DNA of 64,000 bases from Cytophagales bacterium Alg240-R148 (lineage in GTDB: Bacteria; Bacteroidota; Bacteroidia; Cytophagales; Cyclobacteriaceae). The position numbers were made by a program, and so were the translations under genes. Below, in pieces: positions 35,755 to 44,351 of the stretch. Location: the NCBI GenBank assembly GCA_900537185.1, contig LS999831.1:310001-374000 (forward strand). The letters run 5' to 3'. Within the stretch, counting starts at the first letter, position 1, and each line of letters opens with the position of its first letter. The notes beneath the pieces are model-generated. The model saw nothing but the letters and a program-made list of their open reading frames with translations. It did not search any database and had not been told where the DNA came from.

Positions 35755-36918
35755 CTAAGCCTCGGCACTTCGTTTTTGCAACCAACTAAACCAGCTGGCC
35801 AATTGCGCATCCAAACTGTACTTAGTTTCCGCTAAAATGCGCGAACATTGTTGGGCATTTTTAAGCAACTCTGGCCTTTGTATATAGTCCTTTAGTTGTT
35901 TCAAACAATCTTCTGGGTGGTATGGGTGGTAATAAAATCCATTATTGAACTCGGTAAGGTCCATTTCAATCCAACTCCTAAAGTTAATCACAATCAATTT
36001 TCCGGCTGCCAATGCATCAAAATATTTGTTTGGGCTTCCGGTACCAAGTATTGCGTAATCCGCAAAAGAAATATATGCAACATCCGTTTCGTCCATTAAT
36101 TTGCGTATGCTCTGTTTGTCTACATGGCCCTCCATTCGTACATTATCTAGGCCTTGGGCCAGCACAAACGCTTCCAATGCTCCTGCTTCTTTCCCTTCGC
36201 CTGCTATGATAAATTTTATTGGCAGTTGTTGCCTTTTGCTCTCCAAGGCTACATCCAGTAAAAACTGCACTTGGTTGGCCACACCCAATGCCCCAAAATA
36301 CCCGATAGTGAGAGCAGTGTTCGATTGCTCCGATAACTGGTACCCATTCGTATCCGCTAGGTTGAAAGTAGTTTGGATACTAACCTGTTTGGATACTTTT
36401 TGGACATGCTTGGCAATTGGTTCTGACATGGCAACCACCCCCAATGCATTGTCATAAACCATCTTCTCTAACCTATAAAGTAATTTCCTTAAGGCCCTGC
36501 TTTTAACCAGTCCCATTTGAATGGGAATTTCTGGCCAAATATCTCCAACTTCAAAAATAAATGGCGTTCCTTTGGTCCATTTCTTTGCCAATCCCAATAT
36601 CCCGGTAGACAGTGGTGTCGAAATCACATAATAAAGGTCTGGTGTATCCAATAAGGACATGGCTTTAAAAGCATGTAACATATAGCTCAAAAAAGCCTTT
36701 TTCCTTTTATAAAATGAATAATTATTGCTATATCCTATAGGCAAATAATGTATTTCAATACCTTCTACCACTACAACAGCCGAATGGCCTTTGTTCCAAG
36801 AAGTAACTACCTTCACCGAACAGCCTTGCTCCAGTAAATACTTGGCCAAATAAAAAGAACGGATGCCTCCCCCTTCTTCAGGAGTTTTAAAGTATTGATG
36901 GATAATGGTAATTTTCAT
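35755..36918 (-). CDS. GT4-family glycosyltransferase
   Basis: 387 residues from the ATG at 36918 (a TTG at 36927 is in frame but unlikely). The start MKITIIHQYFKTPEEGGGIRSFYLAKYL is the typical GT4/WbuB-like opening with the Gly-rich loop. The middle holds DLYYVISTPLSTGILGLAKKW, and the sugar-nucleotide domain shows IGYFGALGVANQVQFLLD and later LGTGSPNKYFDALAAGKLIVINF, the N-K-x-x-D-x-x-A-A-G-K nucleotide-binding pattern. It should transfer a sugar from a nucleotide donor to a lipid-linked or surface glycan acceptor. It is a lone gene, 17 kb from the glycan operon at the end of the window. Confidence 0.88.
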   Translation of the reverse strand: MKITIIHQYFKTPEEGGGIRSFYLAKYLLEQGCSVKVVTSWNKGHSAVVVVEGIEIHYLPIGYSNNYSFYKRKKAFLSYMLHAFKAMSLLDTPDLYYVISTPLSTGILGLAKKWTKGTPFIFEVGDIWPEIPIQMGLVKSRALRKLLYRLEKMVYDNALGVVAMSEPIAKHVQKVSKQVSIQTTFNLADTNGYQLSEQSNTALTIGYFGALGVANQVQFLLDVALESKRQQLPIKFIIAGEGKEAGALEAFVLAQGLDNVRMEGHVDKQSIRKLMDETDVAYISFADYAILGTGSPNKYFDALAAGKLIVINFRSWIEMDLTEFNNGFYYHPYHPEDCLKQLKDYIQRPELLKNAQQCSRILAETKYSLDAQLASWFSWLQKRSAEA

Positions 36919-36982
36919 AGGCTTCAAAGAAACAAATTTATCAATTATTTCTCACCGGACAACCCGTCTATAATTAAATAAA

Positions 36983-37011
36983 AAAAGCTACAAGAGACGC
37001 TCGTAGCTTTT
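36983..37011 (-). terminator. Terminator of the DUF-type secreted gene
   Basis: A 9-bp outer stem (AAAAGCTAC / GTAGCTTTT) with a GAG/CTC inner extension. On the minus strand it ends in a T-tract after the 37052 stop. Confidence 0.75.
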
Positions 37012-37051
37012 GAATTTTATAAATGAAATTAAAATTTATTTTTCCAATCCA

Positions 37052-37561
37052 CTAAAAATCAGAGGCAACATCTTCAATAGCTGCTTCTTTTTCCTGTTTC
37101 AGTCTAAGAGGTACTTCGTACGACGTATAAACAAACTCAAGTCTCCCTTTTTTATTTGCTCTGTAGCTCAGTTTTAATTTTTTCCCATCCCAAACATACC
37201 GATCAAACCGGACTGAATATTTGGGCTCTCCATAAATCTTCTTCAAACCTTTGTACAGTTTGGTATCATTGTCCGTGGTCAGGTTTATTTGATAAATATA
37301 GCCCTTGTAAGTCACCACTTCCATCGACCTTATTTTCACTCCGCCAATATCCTCGTAATGGGCTTTATTTCTTTCATAAATATCCACCTCTGGAAACTTA
37401 TCATGGCTCTCCGATTTTTTATAAACCAAGCCAGGGTATTGACTGGCATCAGAATCCAAAACAATATCCTTAAACCCTTTTTTGGTATCCAAAGCACTTT
37501 GATCCTGACCCAGCAGCACTTGGGAACACAGCCAACATGCAACTATTAAAAACTTCTTCAT
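37052..37561 (-). CDS. Secreted hypothetical protein
   Basis: 169 residues from the ATG at 37561, which gives a proper signal peptide (MKKFLIVACWLCSQVLLGQ); an upstream in-frame start at 37621 would put 20 polar residues ahead of it. The mature part has a region resembling PSD1-type small secreted proteins of Bacteroidota (ASQYPGLVYKKSESHDKFPEVDIYER; VRSMEVVTYKGYIYQINLTTDNDTKLYKGL), ending in an acidic tail. No known family is certain. It lies 49 bp after the GAF protein gene on the same strand and is followed by a hairpin terminator. Confidence 0.65.
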   Translation of the reverse strand: MKKFLIVACWLCSQVLLGQDQSALDTKKGFKDIVLDSDASQYPGLVYKKSESHDKFPEVDIYERNKAHYEDIGGVKIRSMEVVTYKGYIYQINLTTDNDTKLYKGLKKIYGEPKYSVRFDRYVWDGKKLKLSYRANKKGRLEFVYTSYEVPLRLKQEKEAAIEDVASDF

Positions 37562-37610
37562 TTCTCCACAATTACGCCATAAAGTTATTAAAACATGGGC
37601 AATTTTACGA

Positions 37611-40004
37611 TTATTTTTCAATAGTTTCTATCAGGCTGTTAATTACATCAGAGTCCAGATTTCTATCCAAATGATTGAACGCAATATCGGAACGAATGGC
37701 CTTTAACCCATAAGCTCCAGGCAAATCTTCTAACTCATGAAGGCTGTGGGTGCCATTCAAATAACCTATAGACTGAAGGTATTCTATGTATTCTATGTAT
37801 TCTTCTTTTTCTCTATCGTTGGTAAATACAATCGCCAGTTTGTTGGGCTGCGTCAGACGTTCGTTGGTCCCTTTGATATAGGCCTTATCAATGCGCTTTT
37901 TAATAATCTCATACCGCATATTATAGGCCCCGTCCACATCGAACTTTTTCTCTTCTTGCCTGAACCTAATAGACAAGGTATCGGAATGCACCAACACCAT
38001 AAATGTCACCTCTAGGTCCATTGGAAATAGGTCTTTGATGTCATTGATTCTGTTGGCAATTTCACATAAATTCAACAACTGCCATAACCTAAAATTTTTT
38101 AAATATACAGGGTCAAATTGCTGCCCTTTTACCATGCTACTTCCAATATACAAATTGTACTCTACCCCGTCGGACTTGTACTTTTCAAAATAATGAGGGA
38201 AAATTTCTTGTGCCTTTTCTTCTGCCTCTAATAAAAATAAAGAAATAGTGTCGTTGATTATGGTAATGGTATCTTCAAAGGCTTTTCTTCTATTGTAAAC
38301 GATACCAAAGTCTGTATTCAATTGATCGTAATAATCACTAATTACAATATTTAAATCCGGGTTGGTAATTTTAAAATGATTCAACAACGGGTTCACCTCT
38401 TTCTTAAGAAATGCTGTAATATCAGATTCTTCTCCTGCATGCAACCCATCTTGAAGCATGAGTTCCTTTTTCCCAATCCGAAATAAAAGCTCATCTAGAA
38501 TGGGCATTGGCTTGTCCTTTAGGATGTTGTTTACAACACCCTTTACCATGGATAAATTTTCCATTAAATCATCTCGAATGGCTTCGTTTCTGGCTTTGGA
38601 AGAACCTCGAACATCCACCATTCCATATAGAGGGTACACATCTTTGAAAGTTACATCCTTAAATTCTGTTTTTTCGCCATTGGATTGCATGTCCCAAATC
38701 TTCATCCCTTCTTCCATGAACTTCCATTCTACTGTTGGGTGGATAGAAGTGCAGCGTTCCTGAATAATGGCCCGCACTTCATTTTCATATTCATCATTTA
38801 CTCGCTGAATAGCCAAACAAAACATCGGTAAAATATCCAAAAGTCGAGCCGCATTTACAATATTTATATCTCCAGGTACTTCTGATGATAGCTCTAAAAA
38901 GCCTAAAAATTCCTCTTCGTATTTTAAACTGGCAATGGCAATATTTTCTACCCCTTCTGAAATCAATTTTTGTTCAATAGGGGTTATGTTGTCCAGCTTT
39001 TTTAAATCCTCAACGACATGCATGGGCTTGGTCTCCAACAACCCATAAACCGAATTTTGATAATCCCCACATTCAGATTCATCCATGGCATCCAACACAA
39101 TGCTTTTCCAGGTAGCTTTGCTCCTGTAGGTCAAGGCCTTTTTATGTTTGTTAAACATGGCCACCCCTAGGGTAATGTCTTTTAAGCCAAAAAGTGCTCT
39201 TACGTTGTCTTGAATGGTATCAAAAGTATCTTGTTTTAATAATGCATTTTTTTCCAACAAATCATTTTTAATTGCCGAGATGGACTCTTGACCTGTGATA
39301 TCTACAAAGTCAATGATTAGCAAACCGGTGAAAATATAATTTTCAGGTTTTAAATACTTCACCAATTCATCGGCATCCAAAGGATTGTTTAAAAGGTGTT
39401 GCAATACTTTTTCATCCAAAGGCTCTACATCCTTTTTAGGTATAACCTTATAAAACCTTTCATCATGGTCCATCTTAAAATAACGGATCAACCCTGTTTC
39501 TCCATCTCTTATTGTAAAAATAAGTGGACGATTAAAATGAATGTCCTTCTTATATATTTGATTCAGAATACTTAAACAAGCCTTTACTAACTTTCCCTTG
39601 CCTATGTCTTGCCCAACAATATTGTTGCTGATTTTTGTATTTTGATTTTGAGGCATTAATTCCATAAACCTTTCTGTTGCATAAATAGGCTCAAAAGAAA
39701 AAGGTCCCAATGCTGCAGAAAAGTGGTTGTTTTGTGCTCCAACAGGAAACACTACCGTGAACAAAATATCGAGCATTTCTTTGTGCTCTACCAATAAAGC
39801 AGTATCCTTTATCGGCTCAAACAGTACTTCTGCCGATTCTATCTGCTCTAAAAGACTTTGCCCTATTTTACCAGGAAAAAATTTCCCATCTTTAATTTGA
39901 TCAATGCAAAAATTTAAAAAGTAGGATAAATCAAGTTGTACATCGTACGGAAATGAAATATCGAATGGCAAGTCCTCGATATTATTTAGTAATTTATCTG
40001 ACAT
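37611..40004 (-). CDS. Large GAF-domain protein
   Basis: 797 residues, soluble. A GAF-like fold is suggested around residues 270-420 (IEQKLISEGVENIAIASLKYEEEFLGFLELSSEVP, then ARLLDILPMFCLAIQRVNDEYENEVRAIIQE). Other parts are helical and charged, with the recognisable segment PLYGMVDVRGSSKARNEAIRDDLMENL. No kinase, cyclase or response-regulator output is present, and no membrane segment. Bacteroidota genomes carry similar long GAF proteins of unknown role. It is co-directional with the secreted gene downstream. Confidence 0.72.
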   Translation of the reverse strand: MSDKLLNNIEDLPFDISFPYDVQLDLSYFLNFCIDQIKDGKFFPGKIGQSLLEQIESAEVLFEPIKDTALLVEHKEMLDILFTVVFPVGAQNNHFSAALGPFSFEPIYATERFMELMPQNQNTKISNNIVGQDIGKGKLVKACLSILNQIYKKDIHFNRPLIFTIRDGETGLIRYFKMDHDERFYKVIPKKDVEPLDEKVLQHLLNNPLDADELVKYLKPENYIFTGLLIIDFVDITGQESISAIKNDLLEKNALLKQDTFDTIQDNVRALFGLKDITLGVAMFNKHKKALTYRSKATWKSIVLDAMDESECGDYQNSVYGLLETKPMHVVEDLKKLDNITPIEQKLISEGVENIAIASLKYEEEFLGFLELSSEVPGDINIVNAARLLDILPMFCLAIQRVNDEYENEVRAIIQERCTSIHPTVEWKFMEEGMKIWDMQSNGEKTEFKDVTFKDVYPLYGMVDVRGSSKARNEAIRDDLMENLSMVKGVVNNILKDKPMPILDELLFRIGKKELMLQDGLHAGEESDITAFLKKEVNPLLNHFKITNPDLNIVISDYYDQLNTDFGIVYNRRKAFEDTITIINDTISLFLLEAEEKAQEIFPHYFEKYKSDGVEYNLYIGSSMVKGQQFDPVYLKNFRLWQLLNLCEIANRINDIKDLFPMDLEVTFMVLVHSDTLSIRFRQEEKKFDVDGAYNMRYEIIKKRIDKAYIKGTNERLTQPNKLAIVFTNDREKEEYIEYIEYLQSIGYLNGTHSLHELEDLPGAYGLKAIRSDIAFNHLDRNLDSDVINSLIETIEK

Positions 40005-40070
40005 AAAAAGAGAATTTTATTTATGGTTGCAACGTTAATTGTACATATAAAGTTTGTTCTATCACCAAAA

Positions 40071-40631
40071 ATGTTTCTTATGAAAGCTTGTTCCTTCTTA
40101 ATTGTATTCTTGTTTGGCAGTATCCATTTGGTTTTGGCACAATTGGAAGGCCAACCTTTTCCTGAAATGAACACAACTACTTTAGAAAGCGAACCCATCC
40201 AGATGCCAAAGGATGTAAATGGAAAATATACAGTCCTTGGCTTGGCCTATTCTAAAAAATCAGAAAAAAGCCTCAACACATGGTTCCAACCTATTTTTAA
40301 TAAATTCATACCAAAAAAAGGTGCCACAAAGAACGTTTTCAGTTCCTTCACTTATGATGTCAATGTATATTTCATTCCTATGTTCACCGGCATTAATACA
40401 GCCGCGGCAGGTCCAGCCAGGAAAAAAGCCTTAAAAAACATTGACCCTCTTTTGCACCCCTATATCCTCTTTTACAAAGGAAAGTTGAAACCCTACAAAG
40501 AAAGTTTGGATTTCGAACGAAAAGACACACCTTATTTGTTTGTTTTGGACCAACATGGCAAAATTGTATATGCTACCTCTGGCGCTTATACAGAAGACAA
40601 AATGGATGCGGTAGAGGCATCCATCGAATAG
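40071..40631 (+). CDS. Secreted thioredoxin-fold-like protein
   Basis: About 187 residues from the ATG at 40071; a Met at 40080 is equally possible and gives the cleaner signal peptide (KACSFLIVFLFGSIHLVLAQ). The mature part has EGQPFPEMNTTTLESEPIQMP and then VNGKYTVLGLAYSKKSEKSLNTWFQPIF, which look like a thioredoxin/AhpC-like beginning, and DTPYLFVLDQHGKIVYATSGAY at the end, the usual strand-turn-strand of that fold. No Cys pair is visible in the position of the redox centre, so it is probably not a redox enzyme. Its stop codon abuts the stop of the next gene. Confidence 0.65.
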   Translation: MFLMKACSFLIVFLFGSIHLVLAQLEGQPFPEMNTTTLESEPIQMPKDVNGKYTVLGLAYSKKSEKSLNTWFQPIFNKFIPKKGATKNVFSSFTYDVNVYFIPMFTGINTAAAGPARKKALKNIDPLLHPYILFYKGKLKPYKESLDFERKDTPYLFVLDQHGKIVYATSGAYTEDKMDAVEASIE

Positions 40632-41309
40632 CTATCGAATTTCAAAAGAACAAAAGACTGAGGCTTCTATTGTAATTTTTTGAAAAGCAACGCCTGGAAC
40701 AAAATCGATATTATCCAGATCATTTTCTTCTTTCATTCGCACTACAGTATTGTCCATGCGCGGCTGGTAATTTCTTTCAATTCTAATGTGCACGGGGCCA
40801 CCCAATTCAGCACCAATGGCCGCCACCATATAACTCGCCTTTTCTTGCGCTGCTTGAATGGCTTGGATCCTCATGGATTTAAGGGTCGTCGTTCTTTGTG
40901 AATAGTCGACATGGTCCAATGATACATTGCTGATGTCATGCGCAGCACACTCCGATAAAAAAACACCCAGTTGTTCCGCCGTTTGGAGTTCGACTACATA
41001 AACTTTGCTGGCCTTCCTTCCTTTTTTAATCCAGTACTTAGTAAACGCACTGTGTACATCCTCCAAATAGACCTGCTCTTTTGAAATCTTTAAATTGTTC
41101 AGAACTTTATTAAATCGCTTTTCAAGTTGATCCAAATTTAGGCTGCCTTTGCTCTCCTTTTCTGCCAAAACAACTTTTAAGAACAGCTGGTCTGGCACCA
41201 CTTCTATTTTGGCTTGCCCTGTCACTTCTATGCTTTTTACTAGCTGTTCTTGGGCTTTAACTACAAAAGCCCAAAGGCTTAAAAAAAATACTACACTAAT
41301 TGATTTCAT
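40632..41309 (-). CDS. SIMPL-domain (DUF541) protein
   Basis: 225 residues. A signal peptide (MKSISVVFFLSLWAFVVKAQ) precedes a single SIMPL domain with blocks IEVTGQAKIEVVPDQLFLKVVLAE near the start, and MRIQAIQAAQEKASYMVAAIGAELG and VHIRIE further on. The YggE/SIMPL family is exported, forms assemblies in some species and has no settled biochemical function. Its stop touches the stop of the convergent thioredoxin-like gene without any gap. Confidence 0.88.
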   Translation of the reverse strand: MKSISVVFFLSLWAFVVKAQEQLVKSIEVTGQAKIEVVPDQLFLKVVLAEKESKGSLNLDQLEKRFNKVLNNLKISKEQVYLEDVHSAFTKYWIKKGRKASKVYVVELQTAEQLGVFLSECAAHDISNVSLDHVDYSQRTTTLKSMRIQAIQAAQEKASYMVAAIGAELGGPVHIRIERNYQPRMDNTVVRMKEENDLDNIDFVPGVAFQKITIEASVFCSFEIR

Positions 41310-41394
41310 GCTTTTTGGTTTTGTTTTGAATTAAATAACGGCTAAAAATAGACAAATGTATAAACTGATAAGGATAGTTTCCGTAAGTTCAAAT

Positions 41395-41610
41395 ATGGAA
41401 TTATTAATTGCACTTCTTGTACTGGCCCTAGGCATTCAAATTGGGCTCTTTGTGATGATTCGCAAAAAGAAAAAAAAAGAGCGTGAAAACAACGTGGTAT
41501 ACAAATACAACATTAAAAACAGTGGAGATGCTTGGCGTCTTTTAAACGACCCAACCATAGAAGAAAGCGACAAAGCGTTAATTCAAAAATTATACGATGG
41601 GGAACAATAA
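41395..41610 (+). CDS. Small single-TM protein
   Basis: 71 residues from the ATG at 41395; an in-frame ATG at 41356 would add 13 residues. It has one N-terminal helix (MELLIALLVLALGIQIGLFVM), a basic stretch (RKKKKKE) and a short soluble end with GDAWRLLNDPTIEESDKALIQKLYDGE. The stop-transfer-like basic run puts the C-terminal part in the cytoplasm. No family is known to me. It is divergent from the SIMPL gene and convergent with RNase E/G. Confidence 0.65.
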   Translation: MELLIALLVLALGIQIGLFVMIRKKKKKERENNVVYKYNIKNSGDAWRLLNDPTIEESDKALIQKLYDGEQ

Positions 41611-41640
41611 AAAAGGCCGTCGCAATGGACAGCCTTTTTT
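41609..41640. terminator. Bidirectional terminator, small TM gene / RNase E/G
   Basis: A 9-bp outer stem (AAAAAAGGC / GCCTTTTTT) plus an inner GTC/GAC, separated by one mismatch. It lies between two convergent genes and overlaps the first base of the RNase stop codon. Confidence 0.82.
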
Positions 41641-43196
41641 TATTGGTTTACTTCAATTTCTTCACCGAATTTATCGACGAACATAAACTGGGTAATTGCA
41701 AAAGATGAATCTTGCACCAGTCTTATTTTTTTGTAGTACTTAAAGAACCATTTTACCTTTTTCGAAATTAATCCTTTTGTAAAATAGGCGTGCAAATAAG
41801 GGTGCAGTACCACTGTTATTTCCTTTTCATTTTGTTTGGTAATCAAATAGTCAATATGCTTTTCTATCTGACCACTGGTCAAAATGGATGCTGTTATTTT
41901 TCCTGTACCGTTACACGAAGGACAAACCTCTCTTGTAACTATGTTCATTTCTGGTCTTACCCTCTGGCGGGTAATTTGCATCAAACCAAATTTTGATAAT
42001 GGAAGGGCCGTGAACTTCGATCGATCATTGGCCATTTCATCTTTAATTTTCTTATACACGAGTCGTTTATTATCGCTGTTTTTCATATCAATGAAATCAA
42101 TAACGATAATACCCCCCATGTCCCTTAACCTTAACTGCCGCGCGATTTCTCTAGCTGCTTCAAGGTTGACTGACAGTGCAGTTGTTTCCTGGTTTTCCTC
42201 TTTGTTCGATTTGTTCCCACTATTTACATCAATCACGTGCAATGCTTCCGTATGCTCAATAATGAGGTAGCCCCCACCTTTTAGGCTAACGGATTGCCCG
42301 AATGCAAATTTTATTTGCTTTTCAATGCCATAATGTTCAAAAATCTTTGCTTTCCCTGAATACATCTTGGCAATTTTCTCCTTGTCCGGAGCAAAATTAC
42401 GTATGAATGAACGCACCTCGTTGTGTACAGCTTTATCGTCTGTCACAATTGAATCAAAAGATTCGTTGAGTATGTCTCTAAGCAAAGCAGAAGTTTTACT
42501 AACTTCTCCAATCACTTTGTCCTTAGGTACTGCTTTTTTCAATTTTGCAATACCATTGTTCCAGGTATCCACCAGATTGCGCAAATCCGCATCCAGTTCT
42601 GCCACTTCTTTACCTTCGGCTACTGTACGGATAATGACGCCAAAATTGGCTGGTTTAATAGATGTCAATAAACGTGAAAGGCGTTTCCTTTCATCACTAT
42701 TGGTAATTCTTTTTGATACATTGACCGCATTTGAAAACGGTACGAGTACCAGGAATCTTCCTGCAATTGACAACTCACAAGAAAGTCTAGGCCCTTTTGT
42801 TGAAATCGGTTCTTTTACTACTTGAACAAGCATCAGGTTGTTTCTATTCATTACCTGATTTACCTTGCCATGTTTGTCAATGTCATGTTCAAGTTTAAAT
42901 TTATCCAGCTTCCCAGTTGGTAGCTTTTGTCCGCGAGAGACTTTAATATATTTCTGTAGGGACTTGAATTGTGGACCAAGATCGTGGTAATGCAAAAATG
43001 CATCCTTTTCATAGCCAATATCAATAAATGCCGCATTAAGACCGGGCACTACTTTATTAACACTACCTAAGAATATGTCCCCTACATTGAACTGATTACC
43101 CAAAGTCTCCTGGTGGTATTCCACCAAAGACTTGTTTACTAAAAGGGCGAGTCTACTTCCTTCCTGAGTTGAATTAATAACTAATTCATTGCTCAA
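41640..43196 (-). CDS. rng: Ribonuclease E/G
   Basis: 518 residues, closer to RNase G length than to full RNase E. It cleaves single-stranded AU-rich RNA and takes part in rRNA processing and mRNA decay. The S1-like start has GDIFLGSVNKVVPGLNAAFIDIG. Metal-binding Asp residues sit in HVIDVNSGNKS and IIVIDFIDMKNSDNK. The Zn-link Cys pair is CPSCNGTGK. It lacks the long scaffold C-terminus of E. coli RNase E. The small COX24-like gene lies just upstream on the same strand, with a hairpin between them. Confidence 0.92.
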   Translation of the reverse strand: MSNELVINSTQEGSRLALLVNKSLVEYHQETLGNQFNVGDIFLGSVNKVVPGLNAAFIDIGYEKDAFLHYHDLGPQFKSLQKYIKVSRGQKLPTGKLDKFKLEHDIDKHGKVNQVMNRNNLMLVQVVKEPISTKGPRLSCELSIAGRFLVLVPFSNAVNVSKRITNSDERKRLSRLLTSIKPANFGVIIRTVAEGKEVAELDADLRNLVDTWNNGIAKLKKAVPKDKVIGEVSKTSALLRDILNESFDSIVTDDKAVHNEVRSFIRNFAPDKEKIAKMYSGKAKIFEHYGIEKQIKFAFGQSVSLKGGGYLIIEHTEALHVIDVNSGNKSNKEENQETTALSVNLEAAREIARQLRLRDMGGIIVIDFIDMKNSDNKRLVYKKIKDEMANDRSKFTALPLSKFGLMQITRQRVRPEMNIVTREVCPSCNGTGKITASILTSGQIEKHIDYLITKQNEKEITVVLHPYLHAYFTKGLISKKVKWFFKYYKKIRLVQDSSFAITQFMFVDKFGEEIEVNQ

Positions 43197-43245
43197 TTCT
43201 TTGGAATTTAATTTAGATTTTTTTTTGCTTTACACAAAGCAACAA

Positions 43246-43272
43246 AGCCGTAAGTAAATGTTACTTACGGCT
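43246..43272 (-). terminator. Hairpin between the 29-codon gene and RNase E/G
   Basis: A 12-bp perfect stem (AGCCGTAAGTAA / TTACTTACGGCT) with a 3-base loop, between the small basic gene and rng. The T-tract after it is interrupted (TTTGTTGCTTTG), so it may be a partial terminator or a processing site rather than a full stop. Confidence 0.6.
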
Positions 43273-43295
43273 AATAATGATTTTAGAAAATTAGA

Positions 43296-43385
43296 CTACT
43301 TCTTCTTGTGTCTGTTTTTTCTTAGTCTTTTCTTTCTTTTGTGTGTAGCAATCTTGTGTCTTTTTCTTTTTTTACCGCAAGGCAT
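43296..43385 (-). CDS. 29-residue basic protein, AURKAIP1/COX24-like
   Basis: A very small gene: 29 codons beginning MPCGKKRKRHKIATHKRKK and ending in a Lys run, stop TAG. The body is almost entirely Lys/Arg/His. It matches the AURKAIP1/COX24 domain (mS38-type), a tiny basic protein present across Bacteroidota and thought to be ribosome-associated. The motif KKRKRHKIATHKRKKR is diagnostic of that family. It sits just upstream of rng on the same strand, and downstream of the TPR gene. Confidence 0.8.
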   Translation of the reverse strand: MPCGKKRKRHKIATHKRKKRLRKNRHKKK

Positions 43386-43428
43386 AACATTAAGATTTTT
43401 GGGGCCATAGGCCGGTTAAACAATATTT

Positions 43429-44292
43429 TTATTCTATATTTTTCAGATAATTATCAACAGCCATTTGAAACTGCTCATTCTCATCCAATTTTTTCAATAA
43501 TTCGAGCTGCTCTTTTGCCGCTGATTTTTTTCCTAAATCAATCAAGGTAATGGCGTAAAGCAACCTACCCTGAATGTGCAACGAATCCACTTCAACGAGC
43601 TTTTTCAATCTAGTTTCTGCTTTGTCCATTTGGCCTGTTTCTCTAGAAAACATACCCAAATTGTACAAGGCCTCCACATTTTCAGGATCCTCTTCCACAA
43701 CAGATCTCAGCATCAATATACCCTCCATTGGGCTTTTTCCTGCTATCACCGTCATTGCAATTTTAGTTTTCAAGTCCAAACGGTCCGGATGGGCCGTTAA
43801 TATTGGTTGCAACAAAGTAGCACATTCTTGTCCTAAATACTGGGCTCTCGCCCTATCCGTTGCAAAACTAAACGCTTGGTAGTAATCCAATCCAGCACGT
43901 TCATTGTGCTCCTCGTTTGGAGCATTTTTAGCAATTAATCCGGAATACCGCGCCACACTATCGTACTTGCTGTATTTACCGAAAAGGATCGCTAAAGAAT
44001 CCGCAAATATAAGACTTTTTTCATTAAAGCTACTAAAATCAATTTTATTTCGAAATTTATTGATTTTACCCTGGTCCTCTTCTGAAATTTCAAGTCCATG
44101 CACAAATGCACTTTGGCCCTCCCCATGGCCTTCACCGGGAGCGTGGTTGTGCCCTTCGTGGCTTTCTTCTTCAGCACTTGCCCCTATCGATTCATTTTCT
44201 GTTGCATTGTCCACTACAACTTTGGGCAAACTAAAAAGCACAGCTACCATCGCAGCTGCGCTTAATATTAATATTATTCTAGTTTTAAGCAT
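43429..44292 (-). CDS. Membrane-anchored TPR protein
   Basis: 287 residues. An N-terminal anchor (MLKTRIILILSAAAMVAVLFSLPKVVV) is followed by an Asn/Glu/His-rich linker (SHEGHNHAPGEGHGEG). TPR-like helical repeats follow (MEGILMLRSVVEEDPENVEALYNLGMFSRETGQMDKAETRLKKLVEVD and LLYAITLIDLGKKSAAKEQLELLKKL). The His-rich linker could bind a metal, though this may be compositional only. Family members act as scaffold proteins. It is the upstream gene of the short minus-strand set with the 29-residue gene and rng. Confidence 0.8.
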   Translation of the reverse strand: MLKTRIILILSAAAMVAVLFSLPKVVVDNATENESIGASAEEESHEGHNHAPGEGHGEGQSAFVHGLEISEEDQGKINKFRNKIDFSSFNEKSLIFADSLAILFGKYSKYDSVARYSGLIAKNAPNEEHNERAGLDYYQAFSFATDRARAQYLGQECATLLQPILTAHPDRLDLKTKIAMTVIAGKSPMEGILMLRSVVEEDPENVEALYNLGMFSRETGQMDKAETRLKKLVEVDSLHIQGRLLYAITLIDLGKKSAAKEQLELLKKLDENEQFQMAVDNYLKNIE

Positions 44293-44351
44293 ATTGCGGG
44301 TATTTTAACCGCGCAAACTTAACAATTTAAAAGTTCAAATTAATGCAGAGA

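Noticed and set aside
43227-43240. Short hairpin GCTTT / AAAGC between the mini-gene and rng
   Set aside because: Only five pairs, and on the minus strand it is followed by A residues, so it is not a terminator; chance is likely.
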